Assembly: GCA_020853575.1 (NCBI GenBank)
Contig: JADYYP010000081.1
Span: forward strand, 124,001-188,000
Direction: 5' to 3'
DNA from: Planctomycetota bacterium
GTDB taxonomy: Bacteria > Planctomycetota > UBA1135 > GCA-002686595
DNA: 64,000 nucleotides
Shown here: positions 1 through 9,090 of the stretch, one piece after another
Layout of the letters: every line of letters starts with the position of its first letter
Numbering within the stretch: the stretch's first letter is position 1
Position numbers and translations under genes: made by a program
The notes under the pieces: model-generated
Seen by the model: the letters and a program-made list of their open reading frames with translations, nothing else
What the model was told of the DNA's origin: nothing
Database searches by the model: none

Positions 1-18
1 GGCGACTTCTGCGGGCGG

Positions 19-1293
19 TCAGCGTGCGCCCTCGCCGCGCTCCGCCCGATCCGTCGCAGCGGGCTCGATTCGAGCGTGCGCCGGCCGCCACAGTTGGACC
101 GAGGCACCTGCCGAGGCGCGCGCCACGAGCACGGGCTCGGCCAGCGCCGCCGGAACGGCGCGCGCGGCGTAGAACTCGCGCCGCAGGCCGGCCACCACGC
201 GCTCGGCATCGGCCTGGCGCGCGAGCGCGACGGCGCAGCCGCCGAAACCAGCTCCGGTCAGGCGCGCGCCAAGGGCACCGTGGCAACGCGCGAGCTCGAC
301 CAGCCTGTCGAGCTCGGGATGACTGACCTCGTAGTCGAGGGCCAGGCTCGCGTGCGATTCGTCCATCAGTTGCCCGAACGTCTCCGCGTCGCCGGCGATC
401 AGCGCCTGACGCGCGCGAGCCACGCGCATGCCTTCGGAAATCTGATGGCGAAAGCGCTGGAGCAACACGCCCTCGAGACGCTGCGCGGCGATCCAGCCGA
501 GACGCTCGGCGCCCAAGCGCTCGAGCAATTCCGGATAGCTCGCCCCCGCGGCAGCGACCTCGGGCACGGCCAGCATCTCGCGCAGTGCCGCCGCGCACTG
601 TGCGCGCCGTGAGTTGTAGGCCTCGCGCGCGGCGCCGGATTTGTCGGCGAGCACCAAGCTGTGCGCGACGACGAAGCGCCACGAGCTCGGCAGCGGCACG
701 GCCTCGACTCGCAGCGGGTGGAACGCAATGCGCAGCGCGTGGTCCGCGCGTGCGTTGAGGCAGATCGCCTGGTCCATCCCGCCGGAATGGGTGCCGACGT
801 AGCGCTCGCCGCGCGCCATCAGATCGGCGAACACCAGCGGTTCGACCGCGAGCTCGTTCGCGTGCGCGCAGGCGAGACCACAGGCCACCGAGAGCGCGGA
901 CGAGGAGGACAGGCCCGCGGCCGGCGGCACGTCGCCTTCGATCAGTGCGTCGAATCCGCGCTGGACACCACATTCGCGGGCGAGGATCTGCGCCGCGGCT
1001 TTGGCGTAGTTGCCCCAGTCGCCTTGGGGAAAAGGCTCGATCGCGGGTGCGAGCTCGAAGTTCCGCGGGCCGAAGGTCGGGTCGAGGTTGCAGAGCACGA
1101 CGCGCGCGTCGCGCCGCGGCCGGAGCGCCAGCCGCAGCTCGCGTTGCAGAGCCATCGGCAACACCGGCAAGTCGTTGTAGTCGGTGTGCTCGCCGATCAG
1201 ATTGACGCGGCCGGGAGCGCGGACGACGGCGCTGGGTTCGACGCCGAAGCGCTCGCGAAAGCGTGCGCACAGCGCGGGCAGGGGGTCGGACAT
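19..1293 (-). CDS. galK: Galactokinase
   Basis: Phosphorylates galactose to galactose-1-phosphate with ATP (Leloir pathway, cytoplasm). All three GHMP-kinase signatures are visible: the galactokinase signature RAPGRVNLIGEHTDY at about residues 25-39, the ATP loop PPAAGLSSSSALS at about 123-135, and LTGAGFGGCAVAL from about 345. HSGGMDQ near 169 supplies the catalytic-base region. At 424 aa it is slightly longer than usual because of a charged C-terminal tail. I chose the ATG at 1293, which puts the first signature at the usual distance from the N-terminus; an in-frame upstream ATG at 1389 would add 32 Pro/Ala-rich residues. No galT or galE is adjacent, so the gene stands alone in this window. 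Confidence 0.93.
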   Translation of the reverse strand: MSDPLPALCARFRERFGVEPSAVVRAPGRVNLIGEHTDYNDLPVLPMALQRELRLALRPRRDARVVLCNLDPTFGPRNFELAPAIEPFPQGDWGNYAKAAAQILARECGVQRGFDALIEGDVPPAAGLSSSSALSVACGLACAHANELAVEPLVFADLMARGERYVGTHSGGMDQAICLNARADHALRIAFHPLRVEAVPLPSSWRFVVAHSLVLADKSGAAREAYNSRRAQCAAALREMLAVPEVAAAGASYPELLERLGAERLGWIAAQRLEGVLLQRFRHQISEGMRVARARQALIAGDAETFGQLMDESHASLALDYEVSHPELDRLVELARCHGALGARLTGAGFGGCAVALARQADAERVVAGLRREFYAARAVPAALAEPVLVARASAGASVQLWRPAHARIEPAATDRAERGEGAR

Positions 1294-1623
1294 GGGTGGA
1301 GGGGGATTGAGGCCGAGAGCGCCGCGAGCCGCCGGCGAGCACGGAGAGCCGGGCCGCGCCAGCTTGCCAGCTTCGTCGAGATCCTGCATTGACGTGCCCG
1401 AAACCTCGCGCGAGCATTCAGCTCACGTGCGGCCAACAGGCTCGCTCCGGCGGCGCTTCGCGCAGGTTCCGCCCGGACGGTCGCGGCCGTCGCAGCGACG
1501 GGCCTCTCCATCCGACGCGATCGCGATGCGGGTTCGACGCGCGGCGCCACGGCCTCCGCCCGGCGAGCATTCCGGCTGCACGCGGTTTTCGACCTTCGTT
1601 TCCCCTCCCTTCAGGAGTTCCCC
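1294..1623. other. Divergent intergenic region galK / secreted protein
   Basis: 330 bp between two divergent start codons. It must hold the 5' ends of both transcripts, but I see no convincing -35/-10 pair. The only clear signal is the ribosome binding site AGGAG at 1613-1617, 6 nt before the ATG at 1624. No small gene or RNA is supported. Confidence 0.5.
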
Positions 1624-3063
1624 ATGAGTCGACGAATCGCAATCGCGGCGTCTCTCGTGCTGGTCGGCGCCTCCGCTAGCGCCCAGCAAGAGCTCGACGC
1701 CTCTCACCTCGTCCCGATCACCGCGCCGGTGCAGGATCTCGGCACCTTCAACTGGGTCACCAAGCGTTGGGTCACGCCCGACCGCGCCAACGCGCTGCGC
1801 GCAGCGACCACCACGGTCTACAACAACACCTGCACCTGGACCGGAGCGAATTTCTATTCGAACAACTCGGGCCAATGCACGACCTACGTCGACGAAGGCC
1901 GCATCCCGAGCCCGTCTTCGCCCAACGCGCCGGCCGGTGCCACGACCGACAACAACATCGTCTCGTTCAACTTCGCCTACTGCACCTCGGCCGCGACCGG
2001 CACGGTTGACATCAAGGTGGGCTTCTACGACAACCTCGGCGGCGGCTGTCTGCAGGGCTTGATCGGCGTGCCCTATGCCACGCCGATCTCGACCAACGCC
2101 GTGGGTTACTTCGACTTCGGCGCCGCGGCTGGCTTCCCTCTGCCCGGCGGGGGCTGCTGGTCGTTCACGGTCGCGCTCGGCAACAACGGCTTCTGCATGC
2201 AGAGCGACGGTGACGGCGACTGGGACAACTTCAACATCGACTCCGAGACCTTCGGTTGGTCGTTCGAGAGCGACACGGCGCCCGCCGGAACGGCGGCGAG
2301 CACCGGGCCGGTGCTGGCGGGCGACTCGAGCCTCTCGGGCGTCGGAGGCTGCACGTACAACGTGCCCTGCGGCACCGATCCGTCGCCGTTCTTCGCGGCC
2401 CATGCGCAGTGCGGCCACGGCCTCGACACCGAAGACCGCTGGTGGGTCAACCACGACGGCGATCTGTGGGGCGACCTGGCGAACACGGGTCAGACCTGCC
2501 CGGGCACCTTGCCTTCGGGCTCGAACTGCTACTGGTTCGGCGGCTATCCCGGCAATCCGTTCGCGAGCTTCCACCTCGTGCTCGGCTCGTCGGGCTCGTG
2601 CGGCGGCTGCAACGGCACGCCGACGAGCTACTGCACCGCGGGCACGACGTCCGCCGCTTCGGGAAGCTGCGTGGCGGTGATCGGCTTGCGCGCGGGCAGC
2701 GTTCCGAGCGCGAGCAACGCCTCTCCGGCGTTCATCGACGCCACCTCGCTGCCGGGCCAGAAGAACGGCTTGATCTTCCTGGGCTTGGGCGCGCTGGCGA
2801 ACACGCCGTGGGGGCCCAATGGCCACTTCCTGTGCATCGCTCCGCCGACGCAGCGCACGCTCAACGGCAACACCAACGGGACCACCGGCGCTTGCGACGG
2901 TCAGATTTCGCTGAACATCAACCAGGAGCTGGCCAACTTCGGCATCCTCGGCCAGACGCCGGCCAACGGCCAGGTGATCTACAGCCAGGCTTGGTTCCGC
3001 GACCCGGGCAGCTCCAAGACCACGGCGATGACCAACGGCCTCAGCGTCACGCTGTGCCCGTGA
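1624..3063 (+). CDS. Secreted Cys-rich protein with shared C-terminal module
   Basis: 479 aa. A signal peptide is present (SRRIAIAASLVLVGASASAQ, cleavage after about residue 20). The N-terminal 300 residues are Gly/Asn/Cys-rich, resemble extracellular beta-sandwich proteins, and match no family I recognise. Residues 336-479 form a separate module that recurs in the lectin gene ending at 9091. Both copies begin YCTAGT and share GQKNG, FLC, PTQRTL, a GT-G-C-G step, QAW-RDP, SKTT and a final P. I recall modules of this type ending many exported proteins of deep-branching planctomycetes; a surface-anchoring or sorting role is inference. The gene is preceded by a good ribosome binding site (AGGAG) and followed by a hairpin at 3107-3141. 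Confidence 0.75.
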   Translation: MSRRIAIAASLVLVGASASAQQELDASHLVPITAPVQDLGTFNWVTKRWVTPDRANALRAATTTVYNNTCTWTGANFYSNNSGQCTTYVDEGRIPSPSSPNAPAGATTDNNIVSFNFAYCTSAATGTVDIKVGFYDNLGGGCLQGLIGVPYATPISTNAVGYFDFGAAAGFPLPGGGCWSFTVALGNNGFCMQSDGDGDWDNFNIDSETFGWSFESDTAPAGTAASTGPVLAGDSSLSGVGGCTYNVPCGTDPSPFFAAHAQCGHGLDTEDRWWVNHDGDLWGDLANTGQTCPGTLPSGSNCYWFGGYPGNPFASFHLVLGSSGSCGGCNGTPTSYCTAGTTSAASGSCVAVIGLRAGSVPSASNASPAFIDATSLPGQKNGLIFLGLGALANTPWGPNGHFLCIAPPTQRTLNGNTNGTTGACDGQISLNINQELANFGILGQTPANGQVIYSQAWFRDPGSSKTTAMTNGLSVTLCP

Positions 3064-3106
3064 TTTGGACGGGCCACTAGCACCCGAGTTCCGAGTCGAA
3101 TCGAAG

Positions 3107-3141
3107 CGCGAGGCCAGCCGCGGCGAGCGGTTGGCCTCGCG
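3107..3141 (+). terminator. Hairpin terminator after secreted protein
   Basis: Perfect 10-bp inverted repeat CGCGAGGCCA (3107-3116) / TGGCCTCGCG (3132-3141) with a 15-nt loop, followed by TGTTTGCG. The T-tract is weak, but the position between two convergent genes fits a terminator for either strand. Confidence 0.6.
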
Positions 3142-3165
3142 TGTTTGCGTGGAGCGCGCGGGCGT

Positions 3166-4473
3166 TCAGAGCTCGAGTCGCCCGGTCGAATCGCCGAGCG
3201 TGGGCGCGTCGACGCCGACGCGCGCCAGCAGCGCGAGCCACAGATTGGCGCAGGGCGTGTCCGGCGGCACGCGCACGTGTCGTCCACTCTCGAGCGATCC
3301 GCCACCCTTGCCGGCGAGCACGATCGGCAACTCGTCGTGGTTGTGGCGGTCGCCATCGGAAATCGCGCTGCCGTAGGCGATCAAGCAGCGGTCGAGCAGC
3401 GGCGCACCGCCGTCGTCCGCGCTCAAGCTCTCGAGCAACGTCGCGAATTGCTCGACGTGCAAGCGGTTGATTGCCGCGATCTTGCGCAGCTTGTCGGGGT
3501 CTCCGCCGTGGTGCGAGAGCTCGTGGTGTCCCTCGGGCGCGCCGACCTCGGGGTAGCTGCGGCCCGAGCCTTCGTTGGCCAGCATCACGGTCGCGATGCG
3601 CGTGGTGTCGGTCGCGAACGCCACGGCCAACAGCTTGAATTGCAACTGCGCCAGCTCGGCGAATGCGCCCGGAACCTCATCGGGCCGCTCGAAACCAGCC
3701 TGGGCCGCGCGATCGCCGGCGAACTGGATGCGCCGCTCGAGCTCGCGCACGCCGCTCTGGTACTCCTCGAGCTTGCGGCGGTCCTCGGGCCCGAGCTTGG
3801 ACTCCAGACGCTTGGCCTCGTCGCCCACGAGGTCGAGCACGCTCTTGCGACGGCGGTTGCGCGCGGCGCGCTGCGCTTCCGTCCAGCCGCTCTCGCCGTC
3901 GCGGAACAGGCGGTCGAAGGCCAGCCGCGGATCGACTTCCTTGCCCAGCGGGGTGTGCGGCCCGCTCCAGGAGATCGAGTTCGAATAGGCGCAGGAGTAG
4001 CCGCTGTCGCACTGGCCGCCGAGGCGTCCGGCCTCGCAGCCCAGCTCGATCGAGCGCAAGCGCGTGCGATCCCCGATGGCGCGCGCCGCCAGTTGATCGG
4101 CGGAAATGCCGGCGCGGATCGGGCCATCGGTCTTGAGCGCCTGCGCGCCGGTCAAGAAGGTCGCCGCGGCGCGCGCGTGATCGCCCGGCCCGTCACCGTT
4201 GGGGCGTGCCTTGTCGTGCACCAAGCCCGAAAGCACGAGCAAGCTCGAGCGCTGCGCCGCGAGCGGTGCGAGCAACGGTGAGAGCTCGAGCTGGCCCTCC
4301 TTGGGCGGCGTCCAGTCGGGCATGTGCACGCCGTTGGGGACGTAGACGAACGCGAGGCGCCGGGGCGCGTCGAGCGTGGTGCGGCGCACGGGCACCATCG
4401 CCTGCAGGACCGGCAGCGCGAGCGCCGCGCCGGCCCCGCGCAACACGCTGCGGCGAGAGAGCGGGTGGGTCAT
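3166..4473 (-). CDS. Tat-exported DUF1552 protein
   Basis: 435 aa. The N-terminus carries a twin-arginine signal (SRRSVLRGAGAALALPVLQA), so it is probably exported folded. The rest matches DUF1552 proteins by recall of characteristic stretches such as LAFVYVPNGVHMPDW, SWSGPHTPLGKE and the helical region LEEYQSGVRELERRI. The family is almost always coupled with a DUF1592-type cytochrome-like protein in planctomycetes and myxobacteria, as here: its ATG at 4473 overlaps the stop of the upstream gene in a 4-nt ATGA junction, implying translational coupling. The biochemical role is not established. An upstream extension of this frame runs antisense-like through the neighbour and is not believed. 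Confidence 0.88.
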   Translation of the reverse strand: MTHPLSRRSVLRGAGAALALPVLQAMVPVRRTTLDAPRRLAFVYVPNGVHMPDWTPPKEGQLELSPLLAPLAAQRSSLLVLSGLVHDKARPNGDGPGDHARAAATFLTGAQALKTDGPIRAGISADQLAARAIGDRTRLRSIELGCEAGRLGGQCDSGYSCAYSNSISWSGPHTPLGKEVDPRLAFDRLFRDGESGWTEAQRAARNRRRKSVLDLVGDEAKRLESKLGPEDRRKLEEYQSGVRELERRIQFAGDRAAQAGFERPDEVPGAFAELAQLQFKLLAVAFATDTTRIATVMLANEGSGRSYPEVGAPEGHHELSHHGGDPDKLRKIAAINRLHVEQFATLLESLSADDGGAPLLDRCLIAYGSAISDGDRHNHDELPIVLAGKGGGSLESGRHVRVPPDTPCANLWLALLARVGVDAPTLGDSTGRLEL

Positions 4474-6719
4474 GGTTTCTCCGCGACGACTCGGCGTCGG
4501 AACGCGTCGGAGCAGACGACGGCCTCGATCATGCGCCCCAGCGTCGCGGGCCGCTCGCGAAAGCCGTGCGCGAGCTCGTCGAGCCACACTGCATCCTGCG
4601 GACGCATGCCGCGGCCCAACGCGTACACCGCGAGCTTCTCGAGCAAGCCTCGGACGAAGGCCGGGTCGCCGGCGATGCGCCGCTCGAGCAACAGCGGGCC
4701 GTCGAAGGCCGTGCCGTCCTCGAACGCGCCGCTGGCGTCGACCGGGTGGCCGTCGTCCTGCGTGCGCCAGCGCCCGACGCTGTCGTAGTTTTCGAGCGCG
4801 AAGCCCAGCGGATCGAGGGCGTCGTGGCACACCGCGCACTTGGGGTCCGCGCGGTGCTGCTCGAGGCGTTCTCGCAGGCTCGCGGAACGCGCGAAGCGCT
4901 TGGAGTCGTCGAGGCTGTCGACGCCGGGCTGAGGAGCGATCGGCGGCACGCCCAGCAAGGTCTCGAGCACCCACCGCCCGCGCTTGACCGGGGAGGTGCG
5001 CGTCGGATTGCTGGTCACCGCCAGCACGCTCGCCTGCTGCAACAAACCACCGCGAGTCTCGCGCTGCGTCGCGTCCAGCGCCACGCGCCGCATCTGCGGT
5101 CCGCGCACGCCCTCGATCGCGTAGTGCTTCGCCAAGCGTTCGTTGAGGAACGTGAACGAAGGGTCGATCAGCTCCGCGACCGTCCGGTCCTCGCGCAGCA
5201 CGGCCTCGAACAGCATCTCGGTTTCCGCGCGCATCGCCGCCCGCAGGTCCTCGTCGAAGTCGGGGAACTTGGTGCGGTCGGGAGCGATGCGCTCCAGCGC
5301 CCGCAATTGCAGCCACTGGGCCGCGAAATTGGCCACCAGCTCACTCGAGCGCGCGTCGCGCAGCATGCGCCGCAGCTGGGCCTCGAGTGTGGCGTCGTCG
5401 AGCAACTGGCCGGTGCGTGCGAGCTCTCCGAGCTCCTCGTCCGGCAGGGAGCTCCACAGGAAGTAGGACAACCGCGTGGCGAGCTCGTAGCCGTCGAGGT
5501 CGCGCACCGAGCCCGGCTCGGCGCGCGGCGGATCGTTCTCGATACGGAACAAGAAGTGCGGCGAGCTCAGGATCGCGATCAAGCCGTCGCGCACGACTTC
5601 CGCGGGCTGGGCGCCGCGCGGAGCGATGCTCTCGAGGCGCTCGAGCTCGCCGTGCGCCAGCGGTCGCCGCCAGGCGCGCTCGGCCAGCTGCTCCAGCACT
5701 TGCCGCGGATTCCAGGGCTGCTCGCGCGGCAGCATGCGGCGCTGGAAATCGCTCTCGAGCGCGGCCCCGACGGGACCAGCGATCTCGAGCCACTCGACCA
5801 GCAGATTGCGGTCGCGCTTGGAGCGATCGGGCTCGTCGGGATTCCAGAAGTCGTTGACGAACCAGGCCGCGAAGCGCTGCTTGCCGCGCGAGACCTGGAG
5901 GCGTTGTTGGTACAGCTCGGGCGCAGCTTGGGTCGCGACGACATCGAAGCGTGCCACCTCGCGCTCGTCGAGCTTGAACACCATGCGCGCAGGCGCGTCG
6001 CCGGCCTGCTGCCCGAAGGCGCGCGCGCGCAGCACGTACTCGCCGTCGCGCGGGAACTCGAAGTCGACACCGACGAAACCGTTGCTGAAGAGCGACCACG
6101 ACCCTCCGTGCGTCGCGAACTTCTCGGTGTGCACGACGCGCTCGTCGGCGATGCGCGTCGCGGGCGGGTGCTCGGGGTCGGGAACGTCGACGGCGGCCTC
6201 GGCGATGCGCTCGGCCGCGATCACGTACTTTTCGAACAGCGTGTCCGAGATCGAGAGCACGTCGCCGATGTTGTCGAAACCGAATCCCGCATCGTCGGCG
6301 GGGAAGATCTCGTCGGCGGCGAAGTGCACTCCGACCAAGGCGCGCACGCTGTTCTCGTACTCGCGGCGGTTGAGCCGGCGCAAGGTCGGTCGCCCCGGGT
6401 CGAGCCGTGCGTCGTGGCGCGCGAGCTCCTGCTCGATCCAACGCAGCGCCGGCTCGAGCACGGCCTGGGGCGGACGCGGCTCCTTCTTGGGCGGCATCTT
6501 GCGTTGCGCCAGCTGCCGCTTGACCTCGCGCCAGGTCGCGGCGTCGGCGAGCGCGCGCGTTCCGTCGAGGAAGCCGTCGATCGCGAAGCTGCCCTCGGAA
6601 TCGGGCCCGCTGTGGCACTTGGCGCAGTATTCGGCGAGCAACGGTCGCACGTCGCGCGCAAAGTCCTCGCTGTCGCCGGGGGGGACGAGCGGGGCCAGCG
6701 CGAGAACCAAGCTGAGCAT
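4470..6719 (-). CDS. Exported cytochrome-like DUF1587/1595/1592/1588/1585 protein
   Basis: 749 aa. A short hydrophobic signal peptide is followed at once by a c-type heme motif CAKCH (residues 32-36) in a planctomycete-cytochrome-like segment. Then follow, in the usual family order, a DUF1587 region (LRRLNRREYENSVRALVG), a carbohydrate-binding-like beta segment, DUF1595, DUF1592 (YELATRLSYFLWSSLPD), DUF1588 with a second CAVCH motif (628-632), and a C-terminal DUF1585 region (VYALGRGMRPQD). Such proteins are thought to be periplasmic, but substrate and reaction are unknown. I chose the ATG at 6719 because the signal peptide starts there; the open frame continues to 6989 through low-complexity Arg/Ala residues. 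It is the first gene of a two-gene operon with the DUF1552 gene. Confidence 0.9.
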   Translation of the reverse strand: MLSLVLALAPLVPPGDSEDFARDVRPLLAEYCAKCHSGPDSEGSFAIDGFLDGTRALADAATWREVKRQLAQRKMPPKKEPRPPQAVLEPALRWIEQELARHDARLDPGRPTLRRLNRREYENSVRALVGVHFAADEIFPADDAGFGFDNIGDVLSISDTLFEKYVIAAERIAEAAVDVPDPEHPPATRIADERVVHTEKFATHGGSWSLFSNGFVGVDFEFPRDGEYVLRARAFGQQAGDAPARMVFKLDEREVARFDVVATQAAPELYQQRLQVSRGKQRFAAWFVNDFWNPDEPDRSKRDRNLLVEWLEIAGPVGAALESDFQRRMLPREQPWNPRQVLEQLAERAWRRPLAHGELERLESIAPRGAQPAEVVRDGLIAILSSPHFLFRIENDPPRAEPGSVRDLDGYELATRLSYFLWSSLPDEELGELARTGQLLDDATLEAQLRRMLRDARSSELVANFAAQWLQLRALERIAPDRTKFPDFDEDLRAAMRAETEMLFEAVLREDRTVAELIDPSFTFLNERLAKHYAIEGVRGPQMRRVALDATQRETRGGLLQQASVLAVTSNPTRTSPVKRGRWVLETLLGVPPIAPQPGVDSLDDSKRFARSASLRERLEQHRADPKCAVCHDALDPLGFALENYDSVGRWRTQDDGHPVDASGAFEDGTAFDGPLLLERRIAGDPAFVRGLLEKLAVYALGRGMRPQDAVWLDELAHGFRERPATLGRMIEAVVCSDAFRRRVVAEKP

Positions 6720-6790
6720 CCTCACGATCCTAGCGTCGGAGCACACCGAGTGGGGCGCGCACTCTTCCGCTCGAGCGCTCGCACAGCGGC

Positions 6791-6820
6791 GTGACAGCTT
6801 CGCGTGGCGGCGCGTAGCAT
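6791..6820 (+). promoter_or_regulatory. Candidate sigma70-type promoter for S9 peptidase gene
   Basis: GTGACA (6791-6796), an 18-bp spacer, then TAGCAT (6815-6820): 5/6 and 4/6 matches to the consensus hexamers. It lies in the 145-bp divergent gap and would start RNA about 38 nt before the ATG at 6865. Confidence 0.45.
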
Positions 6821-6864
6821 TCCGGGCTCGCGCCGCGCGTCCGCGGCGCGCACAGGAGCTGCGG

Positions 6865-9009
6865 ATGAAGAACACTGTCGGTGTGCTGGGGCTGTGCTTG
6901 TCGATCCTCTCGGGCTGTGCGGCGCTCGCGCCCGCGAGCATCGCACCCGAGGATCTGGCGCGCTTTCGGGCCGACGCGCCTTCGACCAAGCGCGCTTTCG
7001 AGATCGCCGACTTCTACCGCTGCGCGACGCTGGGTTCGCCGAGCCTCTCGCCCGACGGGCGATTGGCCGTGTTCAGCGTGCGGCGCTACGACCTCGAGGG
7101 CGGAACGAGCTGGTCGGAACTGTGGCTCGCGCCCACCGCTGGCGGCGAGCCACGCGCCTTGACCTCGGGCAAGTTCAACGACACCGAGCCACAGTTCTCA
7201 CCCGACGGGCGCGCCATCGCGTTCCTCTCCAACCGCAGCGGCTCGAGCCAACTGTGGATCCTGCCCGTCGACGGCGGCGAGGCGCGGCAATTGACCAAGT
7301 TCGGTCCGGGACTGGGCTCGCCGTTGTGGTCGCCCGACGGCCGTTGGTTGGCCGCGACGGTCGAGATCTTCCCCGAGTGTGGCTTGGACGAAGCGTGCAA
7401 CGAGCGCCTCGCGAAGGGGCTCGAAGGCAAGCTGAAGGTCAAGCTCGCCGACGAATTGCTCTACCGCCACTGGACGAGTTGGCACCAGGGCCGGCGCACG
7501 CACATCGTGCTCGTCGACGCCTCGAGCGGCGCGCTCGTGAAGGACCTGACGCCCGGTGCGTTCGACGCCCCGGCGTTCTCGCTCGGTGGCCGGGGCTTCG
7601 CGTTCGCTCCGGATGGACGTGAGCTGTGCTATGTGTCGAACCACGACGCGGACGCCGCGAGCTCGACCAACTCGGATCTTTGGAGTGTCGCGCTCGACGG
7701 CGAGGTCACCGCGCACAGCGCGCGCAACCTGAGCGCCGACAATCGCGGCTGGGACGGCGCGCCGTTGTATTCGCCCGACGGGCGCTGGCTGGCCTTCATC
7801 AGCCAAGCGATGCCTGGCTACGAGAGCGATCTGAAGCGCCTGGCGCTGCTCGAGCGTTCCAGCGGCCGCGTGCGCTACCTCACGCACCGGGGCAACTTCC
7901 CCGACATGGTCGAGGATCTGCGCTGGCGCCCGGACTCGAGCGCGCTGGTGTTCCAGGCCGAGATCCGCGGACGCAATCCGCTGTTCGAGCTGGCGCTCGA
8001 CGGCTCGGCTCCGCGCCAACTGCTCGAGCACGGGTTCATCGCGGGCTGGGAGCTCGCGGCGAGCGGCGACGTGGTCTTCGCCTCGCGTTCGGTGGGAGCT
8101 CCGACCGAGCTGTACCGTTCCGACGCCGCCGGCGCGCGCACGCCGCTGACCAGCTTCCACGAAGCGCTCGCGCGCGAGGTCGACATCCGTCCGGCGCAGG
8201 AGCTGTGGCTCGAGGGCGACGGCCCGCAGAAGATCCACACCTTCGTGGTCACGCCGCACGGCTTCGACCCGAGCAAGAAGTACCCGCTGATCTTGAACGT
8301 GCACGGCGGACCGCAATCCCAATGGGCCGACGCGTTCCGCGGAGATTGGCAGGTGTACCCCGGCAAGGGCTACATCGTGGCCTTCTGCAATCCGACCGGC
8401 TCGACCGGCTATGGCCAGGACTTCACCGACGCGATCACCGGCGAGTGGGGCGGTAAGCCGTTCCGCGACTTGATGAAGGTCTGCGACCAACTCGAGCGCT
8501 TGCCGTTCGTCGACGCCTCGCGCATGGGCGTCATGGGCTGGAGCTACGGCGGCTACATGGCGATGTGGATGCAGGGCCACACCAAGCGCTTCGCGTGCAA
8601 CGCGGCGATGATGGGGCTCTACGACCTGCGCTCGTTCTACGGCGCGACCGAGGAGCTGTGGTTCCCCGAGCACGATCTCCGCGGAACACCGTGGACCAGC
8701 GAGTTGTACGAGCGTTGGAGCCCGAGCAATGCGGTCGAGCAGTTCTCGACACCGGCGCTGGTCGTGACCGGCGAGCTCGACTATCGCGTGCCGTACACGC
8801 AGAGCCTGCAGTACTACACGGCGCTCAAGAGCCGAGGCATTCCGGCGCGCCTGGTCGTGTTCCCCAACGCCGGGCACTGGCCCGCGTGGCACGAGATGGC
8901 CTTCTACTACAACGCGCACCTCGACTTCTTCCACACGTACCTGGGAGGCGAACCCGCTCCTTGGGACGTGCTCGCGCACAGTCGCAATCTGCAGTTCGCG
9001 CCGCGCTGA
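6865..9009 (+). CDS. S9 family prolyl oligopeptidase-like lipoprotein
   Basis: 714 aa. The N-terminus has a type II signal peptide with lipobox LSGC (Cys18), so it is probably anchored in a membrane facing the periplasm or surface. Residues about 50-430 carry repeated LSPDGR / FSPDGR / WSPDGR blades of a TolB/WD40-like propeller. The C-terminal alpha/beta-hydrolase domain has an oxyanion-side HGGP and the complete triad: Ser560 in GWSYGGYM, Asp639 in TGELDYRVP and His671 in NAGHW. This is the acylaminoacyl-peptidase/DPP-IV-like branch, which cleaves short peptides. The start is fixed by the lipobox and the AGGAG at 6854-6858; the longer open frame upstream is antisense to the preceding gene. 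Confidence 0.92.
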   Translation: MKNTVGVLGLCLSILSGCAALAPASIAPEDLARFRADAPSTKRAFEIADFYRCATLGSPSLSPDGRLAVFSVRRYDLEGGTSWSELWLAPTAGGEPRALTSGKFNDTEPQFSPDGRAIAFLSNRSGSSQLWILPVDGGEARQLTKFGPGLGSPLWSPDGRWLAATVEIFPECGLDEACNERLAKGLEGKLKVKLADELLYRHWTSWHQGRRTHIVLVDASSGALVKDLTPGAFDAPAFSLGGRGFAFAPDGRELCYVSNHDADAASSTNSDLWSVALDGEVTAHSARNLSADNRGWDGAPLYSPDGRWLAFISQAMPGYESDLKRLALLERSSGRVRYLTHRGNFPDMVEDLRWRPDSSALVFQAEIRGRNPLFELALDGSAPRQLLEHGFIAGWELAASGDVVFASRSVGAPTELYRSDAAGARTPLTSFHEALAREVDIRPAQELWLEGDGPQKIHTFVVTPHGFDPSKKYPLILNVHGGPQSQWADAFRGDWQVYPGKGYIVAFCNPTGSTGYGQDFTDAITGEWGGKPFRDLMKVCDQLERLPFVDASRMGVMGWSYGGYMAMWMQGHTKRFACNAAMMGLYDLRSFYGATEELWFPEHDLRGTPWTSELYERWSPSNAVEQFSTPALVVTGELDYRVPYTQSLQYYTALKSRGIPARLVVFPNAGHWPAWHEMAFYYNAHLDFFHTYLGGEPAPWDVLAHSRNLQFAPR

Positions 9010-9034
9010 CGCGCGCTGGCGGCGTGCGGAAACG

Positions 9035-9069
9035 ACGCGGGCCGACTCCTCGGAGCCGGCCCGCGTTTT
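9035..9069. terminator. Bidirectional terminator between convergent genes
   Basis: Perfect 10-bp stem ACGCGGGCCG (9035-9044) / CGGCCCGCGT (9057-9066). The right arm runs into TTTT at 9066-9069, and the 12-nt loop can pair further (CTCC/GGAG). It sits between the S9 peptidase stop (9009) and the lectin stop (9091). Confidence 0.8.
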
Positions 9070-9090
9070 CGCACCCAGCGCGCCCGCGTG

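Noticed and set aside
4206..6794. 862-codon plus-strand frame over the DUF1592 gene
   Set aside because: Antisense to a gene with two CxxCH motifs and a full domain series; composition is Arg/Glu/His-rich.
7198..8979. 593-codon minus-strand frame inside the S9 peptidase gene
   Set aside because: Shadow of a gene with a complete catalytic triad; the translation is His/Arg/Val-rich without motifs.
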